In this document: positions 44,624 through 53,596 of the stretch, piece by piece
Position numbering within the stretch: the stretch's first letter is position 1
Layout of the letters: each line of letters begins with the position of its first letter
Origin: Serratia plymuthica NBRC 102599
GTDB taxonomy: Bacteria > Pseudomonadota > Gammaproteobacteria > Enterobacterales > Enterobacteriaceae
Assembly: GCF_001590925.1 (NCBI RefSeq)
Contig: NZ_BCTU01000027.1
Span: 1 to 64,000 of the forward strand
Direction: 5' to 3'
Length of the DNA: 64,000 nt
Notes under the pieces: generated by a model
Database searches by the model: none
Seen by the model: only the letters and a program-made list of their open reading frames with translations
Told to the model about the DNA's origin: nothing
Made by a program: the position numbers and the translations under genes

Positions 44624-46051
44624 ATGGCTTATGATGATCTTCGAAGTTATTTATCTGCGCTGGATGAGGCCGGACAATTACTCGAAATTACAGAGGAGGT
44701 TCAGGCGGAACCGGATATTGCCGCGGCGGCAAACGCAACCGGAAGAATCGGTGAAGGCGCCCCGGCCATTTCATTCAGGAACATTAAAGGATTTGAACAT
44801 GCTCACGTGGTAATGAACACCATGGGATCATGGCAAAACCACGCCATTTCCCTGGGGCTCCCGCCGACAACGCCGGTGAAACAGCAAATCGATGAGTATA
44901 TTCGCCGCTGGGATCGTTTCCCTGTCTCTGTGGAACGCCGCGATAATCCGCCCTGGGCTCAGAACGAGGTCAACGGCGAGGATATTAATCTGTTTGAGAT
45001 CCTTCCGCTGTTTCGCTTAAACGACGGTGACGGCGGATTCTATCTTGATAAAGCCTGCGTGGTTTCCCGTGACCCTGAAGATCCCGGGCACTTCGGCAAG
45101 CAAAACGTCGGCATTTATCGTATGCAGGTGAAGGGAAAACGCAAGCTTGGTCTGCAACCCGTACCAGTGCACGACATCGCACTGCATCTTCATAAAGCCG
45201 AAGAGCGCGGAGAGGATCTTCCTATCGCCATTACGCTGGGTAACGACCCGATCATTACGCTGATGGGGGCGACGCCGCTGAAATACGATCAGTCGGAGTA
45301 TGAAATGGCCGGTGCCCTCCGTGGAAGCCCGTACCCGATAGCGACGGCCCCCTTGACCGGCTTCGATGTACCCTGGGGTTCTGAAGTCATCATTGAAGGG
45401 GTGATTGAAGGCCGCAAGCGCGAGCTTGAAGGCCCTTTCGGTGAATTTACGGGCCACTATTCCGGTGGCCGCAACATGACGGTGGTGCGCATTGATAAGG
45501 TTTCTTACCGCTCACGGCCGATTTTTGAATCCTTGTATCTGGGCATGCCCTGGACAGAAATCGACTATCTGATAGGGCCGGCAACCTGCGTGCCGTTGTA
45601 TCAACAGCTGAAAGCCGAGTTTCCGGAAGTGCAGGCGGTGAATGCGATGTATACCCATGGGCTGCTCGTCATCATTTCAACCAAAAAGCGTTATGGCGGT
45701 TTTGCTCGTGCGGTGGGAATGCGGGCAATGACCACGCCGCACGGTCTTGGTTACGTGAAAATGGTGATCATGGTCGATGAAGATGTTGATCCCTTTAACC
45801 TGCCGCAGGTCATGTGGGCGTTGTCCACCAAGGTCAACCCGGCCGGCGACCTGGTGCAAATGCCAAACATGCCTGTGCTGAAATTGGATCCCGGTTCCAG
45901 CCCTGCGGGTATCACGGACAAATTAATCATCGACGCGACAACGCCGGTTGCTCCGGATACGCGTGGCCACTACAGCCAGCCGGTCAAAGACTTACCCGAA
46001 ACCGCCCTTTGGGTGGATAAATTAACCACCATGCTGGCTAACCGCCATTAA
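44624..46051 (+). CDS. ecdC: Non-oxidative hydroxyarylic acid decarboxylase subunit C (UbiD family)
   Basis: This 475-residue UbiD-family enzyme decarboxylates phenolic acids such as vanillate, protocatechuate or 4-hydroxybenzoate with prenylated FMN as cofactor. The conserved GPFGEFTGHYS motif with its catalytic Glu and Arg-rich neighbours is present. A very strong ribosome-binding site (GAGGAGG) precedes the start. Subunit D follows after nine bases. The usual B subunit (a UbiX-like prenyltransferase) is missing, so prenyl-FMN must come from UbiX elsewhere. It is also called vdcC/bsdC/shdC; the substrate is not readable. Confidence 0.9.
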   Translation: MAYDDLRSYLSALDEAGQLLEITEEVQAEPDIAAAANATGRIGEGAPAISFRNIKGFEHAHVVMNTMGSWQNHAISLGLPPTTPVKQQIDEYIRRWDRFPVSVERRDNPPWAQNEVNGEDINLFEILPLFRLNDGDGGFYLDKACVVSRDPEDPGHFGKQNVGIYRMQVKGKRKLGLQPVPVHDIALHLHKAEERGEDLPIAITLGNDPIITLMGATPLKYDQSEYEMAGALRGSPYPIATAPLTGFDVPWGSEVIIEGVIEGRKRELEGPFGEFTGHYSGGRNMTVVRIDKVSYRSRPIFESLYLGMPWTEIDYLIGPATCVPLYQQLKAEFPEVQAVNAMYTHGLLVIISTKKRYGGFARAVGMRAMTTPHGLGYVKMVIMVDEDVDPFNLPQVMWALSTKVNPAGDLVQMPNMPVLKLDPGSSPAGITDKLIIDATTPVAPDTRGHYSQPVKDLPETALWVDKLTTMLANRH

Positions 46052-46060
46052 GGAGCTCAT

Positions 46061-46288
46061 ATGATTTGTCCTCGTTGCGCCGATCAGAAAATAGACGTCA
46101 TGGCGCATTCGCCGGTCAAGGACGTATGGACGGTATATCAGTGCCAGCACTGCCTCTATGCTTGGCGAAACACCGAACCCGCCCGCAGAACGGAACGGGA
46201 ACATTATCCGCTCGAATTTCGCATGACTCAGCACGATATCGATAATGCGCCGGAAGTGCCGACCATTCCTCCCCTTCTGACGAAATAA
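46061..46288 (+). CDS. ecdD: Non-oxidative hydroxyarylic acid decarboxylase subunit D
   Basis: This is a 75-residue small subunit. Two Cys pairs (CPRC near residue 3 and CQHC near 29) look like a zinc ribbon, followed by YAWRNTEPA, as in VdcD/BsdD. It associates with subunit C. AAGGAG precedes the ATG. Confidence 0.9.
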   Translation: MICPRCADQKIDVMAHSPVKDVWTVYQCQHCLYAWRNTEPARRTEREHYPLEFRMTQHDIDNAPEVPTIPPLLTK

Positions 46289-46293
46289 ATCCG

Positions 46294-46318
46294 AAGGCGG
46301 GTAAAAGCCCGCCTTTTT
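46294..46318 (+). terminator. Terminator after the decarboxylase operon
   Basis: An 8-bp stem (AAGGCGGG / CCCGCCTT) with a six-base loop is followed by T residues directly after subunit D. Confidence 0.92.
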
Positions 46319-46491
46319 ATCCCCTCCGTCCGATCGGTACACCCTGTCACTATTTTCACATTTATGGCTCTGCCATCAGTACGGCGATAGGCCTGAATCG
46401 CAGTTATTCCGATAAAAAATAGCGTTAATTAATGGGTTATATATCCCCTGTCGCACCTGCGATTGAGATAATTTTCGCAAAAAATCCACGC

Positions 46492-46509
46492 TGTGAGAAT
46501 AAGATCACA
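46492..46509. promoter_or_regulatory. TGTGA-N8-TCACA palindrome before the TonB operon
   Basis: Two TGTGA half-sites in inverted orientation lie about 65 bp before exbD. CRP sites have a six-base spacer; this one has eight, so CRP binding is doubtful. It is the only clear dyad in the 256-bp promoter region of the operon. Confidence 0.35.
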
Positions 46510-46574
46510 AAAGCGTAACGAAAGGTAAACAAAGGCCTCCTATATTGGCTGCTTTGCTTTTGGGAGGGAGTGCC

Positions 46575-46982
46575 ATGCGTAACTGGAACGAACCGAAAAA
46601 GAACAAGGCGCACATCGAGTTGATCCCCATGATCGACGTGATGATGTTTTTGCTGGTGTTTTTTGTGCTGATTAGCCTGAACGTGATCCCGGCGCTGGGG
46701 CTGAAAACCCAGTTGCCGTCTGCCGGCAGCGCTCAGCAACTGAAGCCGCAGAAGAAAGCGATCATCACGCTGGGGGCTGAAGAACAATTGCAGCTGGACG
46801 GCCAACCGGTGGCGCTTAACGCGCTGGTCAGCACGCTCAAACAGCAGCAGCAGGAAAACCAGACCACCACCATTATCGTCAACAGCGACAAGGGCGTTGC
46901 GGTGGAGCGACTGGTGGCGGTGATGGATAACCTGCGCCAGGGCGGATTCTATTCCGTCTCCATCGCTACACGGAAGCTGTGA
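46575..46982 (+). CDS. exbD: ExbD/TolR-family energy-transduction protein
   Basis: This is a 135-residue protein with one N-terminal membrane segment (MIDVMMFLLVFFVLI) containing the conserved Asp that carries protons, then a periplasmic domain (VAVERLVAVMDNLRQGGF). With ExbB it converts proton-motive force into movement of TonB. GGGAGGGAG precedes the ATG. It is first in a five-gene operon; the stop is one base from the tonB start. It is probably a dedicated paralogue and not the housekeeping ExbD. Confidence 0.9.
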   Translation: MRNWNEPKKNKAHIELIPMIDVMMFLLVFFVLISLNVIPALGLKTQLPSAGSAQQLKPQKKAIITLGAEEQLQLDGQPVALNALVSTLKQQQQENQTTTIIVNSDKGVAVERLVAVMDNLRQGGFYSVSIATRKL

Positions 46983-46983
46983 C

Positions 46984-47724
46984 ATGTATCTGCTCTATCG
47001 TTCACGTCACCTTTTCAGCTGGCTGCCGGCGCTGATCGTGGCGGGCTGTTTGCTGTTCGCCAGCCAGCAGGCTGCGCTGAAAATCCAGCCACGCTATGAC
47101 GACACCACCATGGAACTGGCGCTGGTCGAGCCGGAACCTGAACCTCAGCCGGAACCGCCGGTGGAAACCCCACCGCAACCCGAACCCCCGCCACCGGAGC
47201 CACAACCCGTTCCTGAACCCGTGGTGCCGGCCCCAGAGCCGATTATCGAGGCCAAGCCGGTTCCCAAACCGCAGCCAAAACCCAAGCCCAAACCGGTGAA
47301 AGAGAAAGCCAAACCGGTAGAAAAGGCCAAACCGGTATCCGCGCAGCCTGCGCCGAAAGCGTTGGTCAGCAAGCCTGCGCCCACGCCGGCCGCACCTGCC
47401 GCGCCGAAGGTCAACGCCCAGGCGATCGAAAACGGTTATTTGCAGGCACTGCGCCACGAACTGGAACAGCGCAAGCGCTACCCGAGCGGACGGCAGGCTT
47501 CGCTCGAACGGCCGCAGGGCAACGTCGAGGTCTGGCTGGAGGTCGATCGCAGCGGCCGCGTGCTCTCTTCCGGCATCGCCAACAAGGCTGCCAGCATGCT
47601 GCTGAACCGCGCGGCGATGAGCAGTTTACAAAGCATCAGCCAGGTGAAGGCGTTCCCGAGCGACGCTTTTGCCGGGCAAACAACAAAACGATTTTCAGCC
47701 ACGTTCAATTATCAGGCGCCGTAG
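46984..47724 (+). CDS. tonB: TonB-family protein
   Basis: This is a 246-residue protein with one N-terminal membrane segment (about 13-32), a long Pro/Glu then Pro/Lys-rich spacer (about 45-125) crossing the periplasm, and a C-terminal TonB domain (LRHELEQRKRYPSGRQA ... NVEVWLEVDRSGRV). It transmits energy to the receptor encoded next. Being located between exbD and the receptor suggests that it is specific for this receptor. Confidence 0.92.
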   Translation: MYLLYRSRHLFSWLPALIVAGCLLFASQQAALKIQPRYDDTTMELALVEPEPEPQPEPPVETPPQPEPPPPEPQPVPEPVVPAPEPIIEAKPVPKPQPKPKPKPVKEKAKPVEKAKPVSAQPAPKALVSKPAPTPAAPAAPKVNAQAIENGYLQALRHELEQRKRYPSGRQASLERPQGNVEVWLEVDRSGRVLSSGIANKAASMLLNRAAMSSLQSISQVKAFPSDAFAGQTTKRFSATFNYQAP

Positions 47725-47765
47725 CGACCTGGCATAACAGTTTGATTTTTTAGGGGATGGAAACA

Positions 47766-50009
47766 ATGAAGTCTTTCAATCGATCTGGGATTTATCTGGC
47801 GGTGATGTCGGCGATGCTGCCGGGCGCGGCGCTGGCGGCGGACACCACCGACGTCGGTACCATCAGCGTGAAGGGGCAGTCGCTGGGCGGCGGCATGATG
47901 GTGCAGGACGACAGCGCCAAGGCGCGCTCCACCGTCACCAAAGAGGCGATGGACAAAATGCCCGCGGCGGCCAACGCCATCGACAAGCTGAAATACACAC
48001 CAGGCCTGAACGTCAACAGCAACGACGCCAGCGGCCTGAGCGGCGTCGATTACACCATGCGCGGCATGAACTCGGATCAGATCGGCCTGTCGATGGACGG
48101 TATCCCGATCAACGACTCCGGCAACTATGCCGTCTATCCGAACCTGCTGGGCGATTCGGAGAACCTGGAGGAAGTGTTCGTCACCCAGGGATCATCCGAG
48201 GCGGACGGCCCGCACATCGGCTCCAGCGGCGGCAATATCGGCATGGTGACGCGCCGCCCGGCAAAAGATTTCGGCGGCTTCGTCAAGCAGACGCTGGGCA
48301 GCAACAACCTGAGCAAAACCTTTGCCCGTTTGGAAACCGGCGAGTACAACGGTTTCAGCAACTGGTTATCCTACTCGCACACCGAGGCGAAAAAGTGGCG
48401 CGGAGAAGGGCGCGAATATTCCAACAAGTTTGAAATGAACTCGCTGTACGAAGACGGCAACGGCAACAGCAGTAATCTGATCATGAAGTACAACCGCCAG
48501 CAGAACGTCAACTACAACACCCTGAGCAAGGCGCAGTTCGAAAACGACGGGCGCGATACCGACTACGCCACCACGCCGGAATACAACAGCAAGGGCCAGT
48601 TGAACAAGTACTACAAACTCAACCGCAACCCGTTCGATACCTTCACGCTGTCATTCACCCAGAAGCTGCAACTGCGCGACAATCTGTCGCTGACCCTGCA
48701 GCCGTATTACTACTGGGGCAACGGCGGCAGCTTTACCGGCCAGACGGCATCGGTGCTGTCCAATACGTCGGATAAGGCCGGGCAGTACGATCTGAGCAAT
48801 CTGAAGTCCAACACCTATTACCGCCCTTCCTGGACCCAGACCTGGCGCCCCGGCATTACCACCAAGCTGAAGTGGGACATCAACGATCAGCACAGCCTGG
48901 ATATCGGCTACTGGTATGAACGTGCGCGTCAGTTGCAGACCCAGCCGTTTATCGGCATCAAGGATGACGGCAACCCGGCGCAGATTTCGGGCAAACCGGG
49001 CGGTTCCGATCAGGTGCAGGACGCCAACGGCAAGACCGTGCAGGGGCGTAACCAATACACCATCACCCCAGCGCAGAAAGTGTGGCTGCAGGACACCTGG
49101 TACGCCACGCCGGACTGGACCTTCGTCGGCGGGCTGGCCTATCAGTACGTAGAACGTAAAGGGGACAACCGCGGCAGCCTGTATAACGTGCCGGAGAAGC
49201 GCGATGCCACTTACCACGAATTCCTGCCGAACTTCAGCGCCAGCTACAAGCTGAACCAGGAAAATCAGGTGTTCTATAACCTGACGCGCAACATGCGCAC
49301 CCCACCGAACTACGTGCTGTACAACGTCGGCGACTCGATCAGCACCAAGCCGGAGCTGAGCTGGAACCACGAGCTGGGCTGGCGTTTCCAGCAGGAAGAC
49401 ATGCTGATGAGCGCCACGTTGTTCTATATGCGCTACAGCGATCGTCAAGTCTCCACCACCAACTCGTCCGGCGACTACGAGATGATGAACATCGGCAACG
49501 TGGAGAACAAAGGGCTGGAGCTGGAGTGGAGCGGCCAATTGCCGCACAACTTTAACTACTACACCTCATACACCTATACACAGTCGAAGCAGAAGAACGA
49601 CATCGTCAGCAACGGCGGGTTGCCGCTGCCGACGTCCGGCAAAGAGGTGCCGAACGTGCCGAAAAACCTGCTGAACATGACGCTGGGCTACGACGACGGC
49701 CTGTATTACGGCAGCGTCAGCGGCAAATACGTCAGTTCGTTCTACGGCGATCTGACCAACGACGAGAAGATCGGCGGCCGCACGGTGTTCGATCTGGCGG
49801 CGGGGGTGCATTTGCCGGTGGACAAGAAAATCATCAAAAGCGCAGCGCTGCGCTTTGGCGTCAGCAACCTGTTTGACAAGGAATACCTGACCTCGGTGCG
49901 TACCACCACCTTCAACGCCGCGCCTTATGGCGGCGTGAAAGCCAGTACGCCGTATTACAACGTCGGGGAAGAGCGCACCTTTAGCGTGTCGCTGGAAGCC
50001 ACCTTTTAA
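47766..50009 (+). CDS. TonB-dependent outer-membrane receptor
   Basis: This is a 747-residue receptor. A signal peptide (ending AALAA) precedes a TonB-box-like stretch (DVGTISVKG). The plug domain has YTMRGMNSDQIGLSMDGIPI and GGNIGMVTRRP, and a 22-strand-type barrel ends in SLEATF with terminal Phe. I chose the ATG at 47766 because AGGGG lies nine bases upstream; the ATG at 47757 directly abuts it. The ligand is unknown: no siderophore, haem or cobalamin genes are nearby. A secreted phospholipase-D-like protein in the operon hints at a phospholipid or phosphodiester-linked substrate. Confidence 0.92.
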   Translation: MKSFNRSGIYLAVMSAMLPGAALAADTTDVGTISVKGQSLGGGMMVQDDSAKARSTVTKEAMDKMPAAANAIDKLKYTPGLNVNSNDASGLSGVDYTMRGMNSDQIGLSMDGIPINDSGNYAVYPNLLGDSENLEEVFVTQGSSEADGPHIGSSGGNIGMVTRRPAKDFGGFVKQTLGSNNLSKTFARLETGEYNGFSNWLSYSHTEAKKWRGEGREYSNKFEMNSLYEDGNGNSSNLIMKYNRQQNVNYNTLSKAQFENDGRDTDYATTPEYNSKGQLNKYYKLNRNPFDTFTLSFTQKLQLRDNLSLTLQPYYYWGNGGSFTGQTASVLSNTSDKAGQYDLSNLKSNTYYRPSWTQTWRPGITTKLKWDINDQHSLDIGYWYERARQLQTQPFIGIKDDGNPAQISGKPGGSDQVQDANGKTVQGRNQYTITPAQKVWLQDTWYATPDWTFVGGLAYQYVERKGDNRGSLYNVPEKRDATYHEFLPNFSASYKLNQENQVFYNLTRNMRTPPNYVLYNVGDSISTKPELSWNHELGWRFQQEDMLMSATLFYMRYSDRQVSTTNSSGDYEMMNIGNVENKGLELEWSGQLPHNFNYYTSYTYTQSKQKNDIVSNGGLPLPTSGKEVPNVPKNLLNMTLGYDDGLYYGSVSGKYVSSFYGDLTNDEKIGGRTVFDLAAGVHLPVDKKIIKSAALRFGVSNLFDKEYLTSVRTTTFNAAPYGGVKASTPYYNVGEERTFSVSLEATF

Positions 50010-50028
50010 CTAATCCGAGGGGTATGTT

Positions 50029-50679
50029 ATGAATGCCAATTTATTGCACGACATTATTTTCTACGTGATGTACGCCGCGCTGGCGATTGCGCTGGTGATC
50101 ATTATCGAACGCGCGCTGTATTTCGCTTACACCCAGCGCCAGGCCCGTCGGTTGGAGCAGGCGCTGACGCCGGACGTGCATCGCGCCGCCGATCTGCCGG
50201 ACGAACTGACCCAGCGCAACAGCCTGCCGCTGGCGGTGATCGCGCCGGTACTGGAGCAGAAGCACCGCGCCGGTGACCGCGAAGCGATAGGCGATTTGGT
50301 CGACGCGCAGTACCTGTTGAGCAAACCGCTGATGGCGCGTGGCCTGTGGCTGTTGGAAACCATCGTCACCGCTGCACCGCTGCTGGGGCTGTTGGGCACG
50401 GTGATGGGGATTATCGAAACCTTTAAGGCGCTGGCCGCTTCCGGGGTGTCGGAGCCGAGTCTGGTGTCCGCCGGCATGGGCACCGCGCTGTACGCCACCG
50501 GGCTGGGGATCGCCATTGCGCTGCTGTGCCTGGTGGGCAACAACTACCTGCAAAGCCGCATGGAGCGCATCAACGAACTGTTGAAGGTGCTGTTGATCCG
50601 CGCCGGTGCGCCGGCCAGCCGCCCGGAAAACGGCAGCCGCGAGCAATGGGTTGACAGTGAGGCACCGCGCTATGCCTAA
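50029..50679 (+). CDS. exbB: ExbB/TolQ/MotA-family proton channel protein
   Basis: This is a 216-residue protein with three membrane segments (about 10-32, 107-130 and 150-172). The conserved LLETIVTAAPLLGLLGTVMGII region lines the proton path. It works with the ExbD and TonB of the same operon. The stop overlaps the phospholipase start by eight bases (ATGCCTAA). Separation of exbB from exbD by the receptor gene is unusual. Confidence 0.92.
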   Translation: MNANLLHDIIFYVMYAALAIALVIIIERALYFAYTQRQARRLEQALTPDVHRAADLPDELTQRNSLPLAVIAPVLEQKHRAGDREAIGDLVDAQYLLSKPLMARGLWLLETIVTAAPLLGLLGTVMGIIETFKALAASGVSEPSLVSAGMGTALYATGLGIAIALLCLVGNNYLQSRMERINELLKVLLIRAGAPASRPENGSREQWVDSEAPRYA

Positions 50680-51922
50680 TGGCCGTCAACCACGGCGGCC
50701 ATTAGGCCGCCTTTATACTGCGTTATGGGGTGGCTGTCTGTTGATGTTGAGCCAGAGTGCGGCGGCGCGTTTTGCTATTCCCGGTTACGAGCTGGTGTAT
50801 ACCGCGCCGGTGGAAACCGCGTTGCAGGCGGATGACCTGCGTAACACCGCCGAGGTGTGGCAGCAGATGTTCGATGCGGCGAAAACCCGCATCGATCTGG
50901 GTCAGTTCTATGTGGCGAACCAACAGGGTTCGCTGCTGGACGGCGTGCTGCAACACCTGAAAGCGGCGGGCGAGCGCGGGGTGAAAATCCGTTTTCTGAT
51001 GGAAGAGAAGGGGATTCGTCTCTCCACCCCGGAGACGCTGGAACAGCTGAAGGCGATCCCCAACCTGGAGCTGCGGATTATTCCTTACCAGCGGCTGAGC
51101 GGCGGCATCCTGCATGCCAAATACCTGCTGGTGGACGGCGAGCAGGCGTTTGTCGGCAGCCAGAACTTCGACTGGCGGGCGCTTGAACATATTCATGAAA
51201 CCGGGCTGCGCATCAGCGATGCCGGGGTTGTCGGGCAGATTCAGACGATCTTCGAGCAGGACTGGCGGGCGCAGGCGTTGCTGATGGCGGATAAACCGGT
51301 GCCGCAGTTGGCGTATCAGCCCACGGCGGCAACGCCGCAGGGCAACTATCTGGTCGCCAGCCCGCGCGCCTATAACCCGGCCGGCGTGATTGACTCGCAG
51401 GTTGAGTTGCCGCGTCTGCTGGCGAGTGCCAAACAGCGGGTGCGGGTGCAGGTGATGGACTATGCGCCGTTGTCCTACGGCCCTGAACGCAGCCGGCCTT
51501 ATTACGCGGTCATCGACAATGCCCTGCGCAGCGCCGCCGCGCGGGGCGTGCAGATCGAGCTGATGGTGGCCAACTGGAACACCAAAAAGCCCGATATCGC
51601 CTGGCTGAAAAGCCTGGCGTTGGTGCCGAACGTGCAGATAAAAGTGGTGACCATTCCGCCGGCAAGCCAGGGGTTTATCCCGTTCGCGCGGGTGATCCAC
51701 AGCAAGCTGATGACTATCGACGGCGAAACCGCCTGGGTAGGCACCAGCAACTGGACCGGCGGCTATCTGGATAACTCGCGCAACCTGGAACTGGTGCTGC
51801 ACAGCCCGGCGATGAGCCAACGGCTGGACACACTTTACAGCCAACTGTGGGACAGCGTTTACGCCGAACCGCTGAAACTGGATTACGACTATCCGCCGCC
51901 CAAACCGGGCGGCGAATCCTGA
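50672..51922 (+). CDS. Secreted phospholipase D-like protein
   Basis: This 416-residue protein has an N-terminal signal-anchor/peptide (about 12-32, LGRLYTALWGGCLLMLSQSAAA) and two HKD motifs: HAKYLLVDGEQAFVGSQN and HSKLMTIDGETAWVGTSN. Both active-site halves are intact, so it should hydrolyse a phosphodiester, probably in the periplasm. It overlaps exbB and ends the TonB operon, which ties its job to uptake through the receptor, for example releasing a head group or phosphate. Confidence 0.88.
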   Translation: MPNGRQPRRPLGRLYTALWGGCLLMLSQSAAARFAIPGYELVYTAPVETALQADDLRNTAEVWQQMFDAAKTRIDLGQFYVANQQGSLLDGVLQHLKAAGERGVKIRFLMEEKGIRLSTPETLEQLKAIPNLELRIIPYQRLSGGILHAKYLLVDGEQAFVGSQNFDWRALEHIHETGLRISDAGVVGQIQTIFEQDWRAQALLMADKPVPQLAYQPTAATPQGNYLVASPRAYNPAGVIDSQVELPRLLASAKQRVRVQVMDYAPLSYGPERSRPYYAVIDNALRSAAARGVQIELMVANWNTKKPDIAWLKSLALVPNVQIKVVTIPPASQGFIPFARVIHSKLMTIDGETAWVGTSNWTGGYLDNSRNLELVLHSPAMSQRLDTLYSQLWDSVYAEPLKLDYDYPPPKPGGES

Positions 51923-51998
51923 TTTATCGTGGGCTGCGGGTGCCACCGGCGGCGGGCTGGCCGTTGATCCAATGTGAAATGGGCATGGCATTCGCTCC

Positions 51999-53339
51999 TT
52001 ATTCGGTGGCGTTGAGGGCGTCGCCCAGGGCGTTGATCAGCGAGTCGATCTGCGCCTCGCTGCTGATAAACGGCGGTGCCAGTTGGAGGGTGTCGCCGCC
52101 ATAGCGGACGTAAAACCCGTTTTCCCAGCAGTGCATCGCCGCTTCATACGGCCTGCGCGCCGCTTCCCCTGGCCGCGCCGCCAGTGTGATGCCTGCCGCC
52201 AGGCCAACATTGCGGATATCGGTGACGTGCTTGCAGCCTTGCAAGCCATGTACCGCCTGTTCGAAATAGGGGGCCAATGCCTGTACCCGTTCGATCATCT
52301 GTTCGCGCTCAATGATATCCAGCGTCGCCAGCCCCACGGCACAGCTGACCGGGTGGGCGGAATAGGTATAACCGTGCGGGAATTCGAGCAGGTACTCCGG
52401 CTCGTCGGTGTGCATGAAGGCATCGTAAATCGCCGGTTGGACCACCACCGCGCCCATCGGCTGCGCGCCGTTGGTCACCTGTTTGGCGATGTTCATGATG
52501 TCCGGCGTGACGCCGAACGCCTCGGCGGCGGTCAACGCGCCACAGCGGCCGAAGGCGGTGATCACTTCGTCAAAAATCAGCAGAATGTTGTTTTGGCTGC
52601 AAATTTCACGGATACGTTGCAGATAGCCGATTGGCGGCACTATCACCCCGGCGGAGCCGGAGAAGGGCTCGATAATCACGGCCGCGATGGTCGACGCATC
52701 GCGCAGCGCGATAATTCGGTTCAGCTCTTCCGCCAGTTCGGCACCCTGCGCGGGCATGCCGCGCGAAAAAGCGTTACCCGCCAGCAGAGTATGCGGCAGG
52801 TGGTCCGCTTCCGCTCCTGCGCCAAAAGCCTTGCGGTTACCGGCGATGCCGCCTACCGAAATACCGCCAAAGTTAACGCCGTGGTAGCCCTTTTCACGGC
52901 CGATAAAACAGGTTTTTCCTGCCTGGCCTTTGGCCCGCCAGTAGGCGCGCGCCATTTTTAACGAGGTGTCCGCCGCTTCGGAGCCGGAGCCGGTAAAAAA
53001 TACATAGTCCAGCCCGGCCGGCGTCATGGCCTTAATTTTATTCGCCAGTTCGAAAGACAATGAGTGGCCGAATTGAAACGCCGGGGAATAATCCAACCGA
53101 GAAAGTTGACGGTGGGCCGCATCGGCAATTTCCTGGCGGCCGTGGCCTAATCCGCAGCACCATAGGCCGGATAAACCGTCAAAGATTTTACGCCCATCCT
53201 GGCTGGTATAATAGGCGCCTTCAGCGTGACTTATCATTCGCGGGTTGGCTTTAAAATTACGGTTGCCGGTAAATGGCATCCAATGTGCTTCTAACCATTC
53301 ACGATCGGGTTTATTCTCGCGGTGATTTAAATCAGCCAT
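51999..53339 (-). CDS. Class III aminotransferase (omega-amino acid:pyruvate type)
   Basis: This is a 446-residue PLP enzyme. VFFTGSGSEAADTSLKMARAY binds the cofactor phosphate, LLIFDEVITAFGR holds the Asp that contacts the pyridine nitrogen, and the Schiff-base Lys is in NIAKQVTNG. The nearest known activities are beta-alanine:pyruvate or related omega-amino acid transaminases. GGAGGG precedes the start. A LysR regulator is divergent and probably controls it. Confidence 0.88.
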   Translation of the reverse strand: MADLNHRENKPDREWLEAHWMPFTGNRNFKANPRMISHAEGAYYTSQDGRKIFDGLSGLWCCGLGHGRQEIADAAHRQLSRLDYSPAFQFGHSLSFELANKIKAMTPAGLDYVFFTGSGSEAADTSLKMARAYWRAKGQAGKTCFIGREKGYHGVNFGGISVGGIAGNRKAFGAGAEADHLPHTLLAGNAFSRGMPAQGAELAEELNRIIALRDASTIAAVIIEPFSGSAGVIVPPIGYLQRIREICSQNNILLIFDEVITAFGRCGALTAAEAFGVTPDIMNIAKQVTNGAQPMGAVVVQPAIYDAFMHTDEPEYLLEFPHGYTYSAHPVSCAVGLATLDIIEREQMIERVQALAPYFEQAVHGLQGCKHVTDIRNVGLAAGITLAARPGEAARRPYEAAMHCWENGFYVRYGGDTLQLAPPFISSEAQIDSLINALGDALNATE

Positions 53340-53378
53340 TTTTCCCTCCAGGTAGGAGAATAGGGACGGTTAATTAAA

Positions 53379-53502
53379 TATACCCGTCATCTTTTAAGTT
53401 ACAGCGTTGTTATCTGCACGCGCTCACCCATTACTTACTTGAGTAAGCGCCTGGGGATGAGTGGCTGGCCGCCTGGCCGCAACTTAAAAGCTATAGGGTA
53501 TA
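53379..53502. repeat. ERIC element in a divergent promoter
   Basis: About 124 bp with long complementary ends (TATACCC / GGGTATA and TTTTAAGTT / AACTTAAAA) and an ERIC-like centre (TTACTTACTT, GTAAGCGCCTGGGGA). It occupies about half of the 257-bp spacer between the aminotransferase and LysR genes, pushing the two promoters apart. Confidence 0.88.
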
Positions 53503-53596
53503 AATAAACGTGTTAATGAATTGTTGAGTGAAATTGACTATGTTCCGCTTCTTCACTAATGTGAATAATCATATGTCGAAACTTACTTAAGGTTTT

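Noticed and set aside
46492-46509. Canonical CRP site before the TonB operon
   Set aside because: The half-sites fit but the spacer is eight bases instead of six, so it is listed only as a weak dyad.
50723-51991. Open frame of 422 codons opposite the phospholipase D gene
   Set aside because: Antisense shadow; the plus strand carries two intact HKD motifs.
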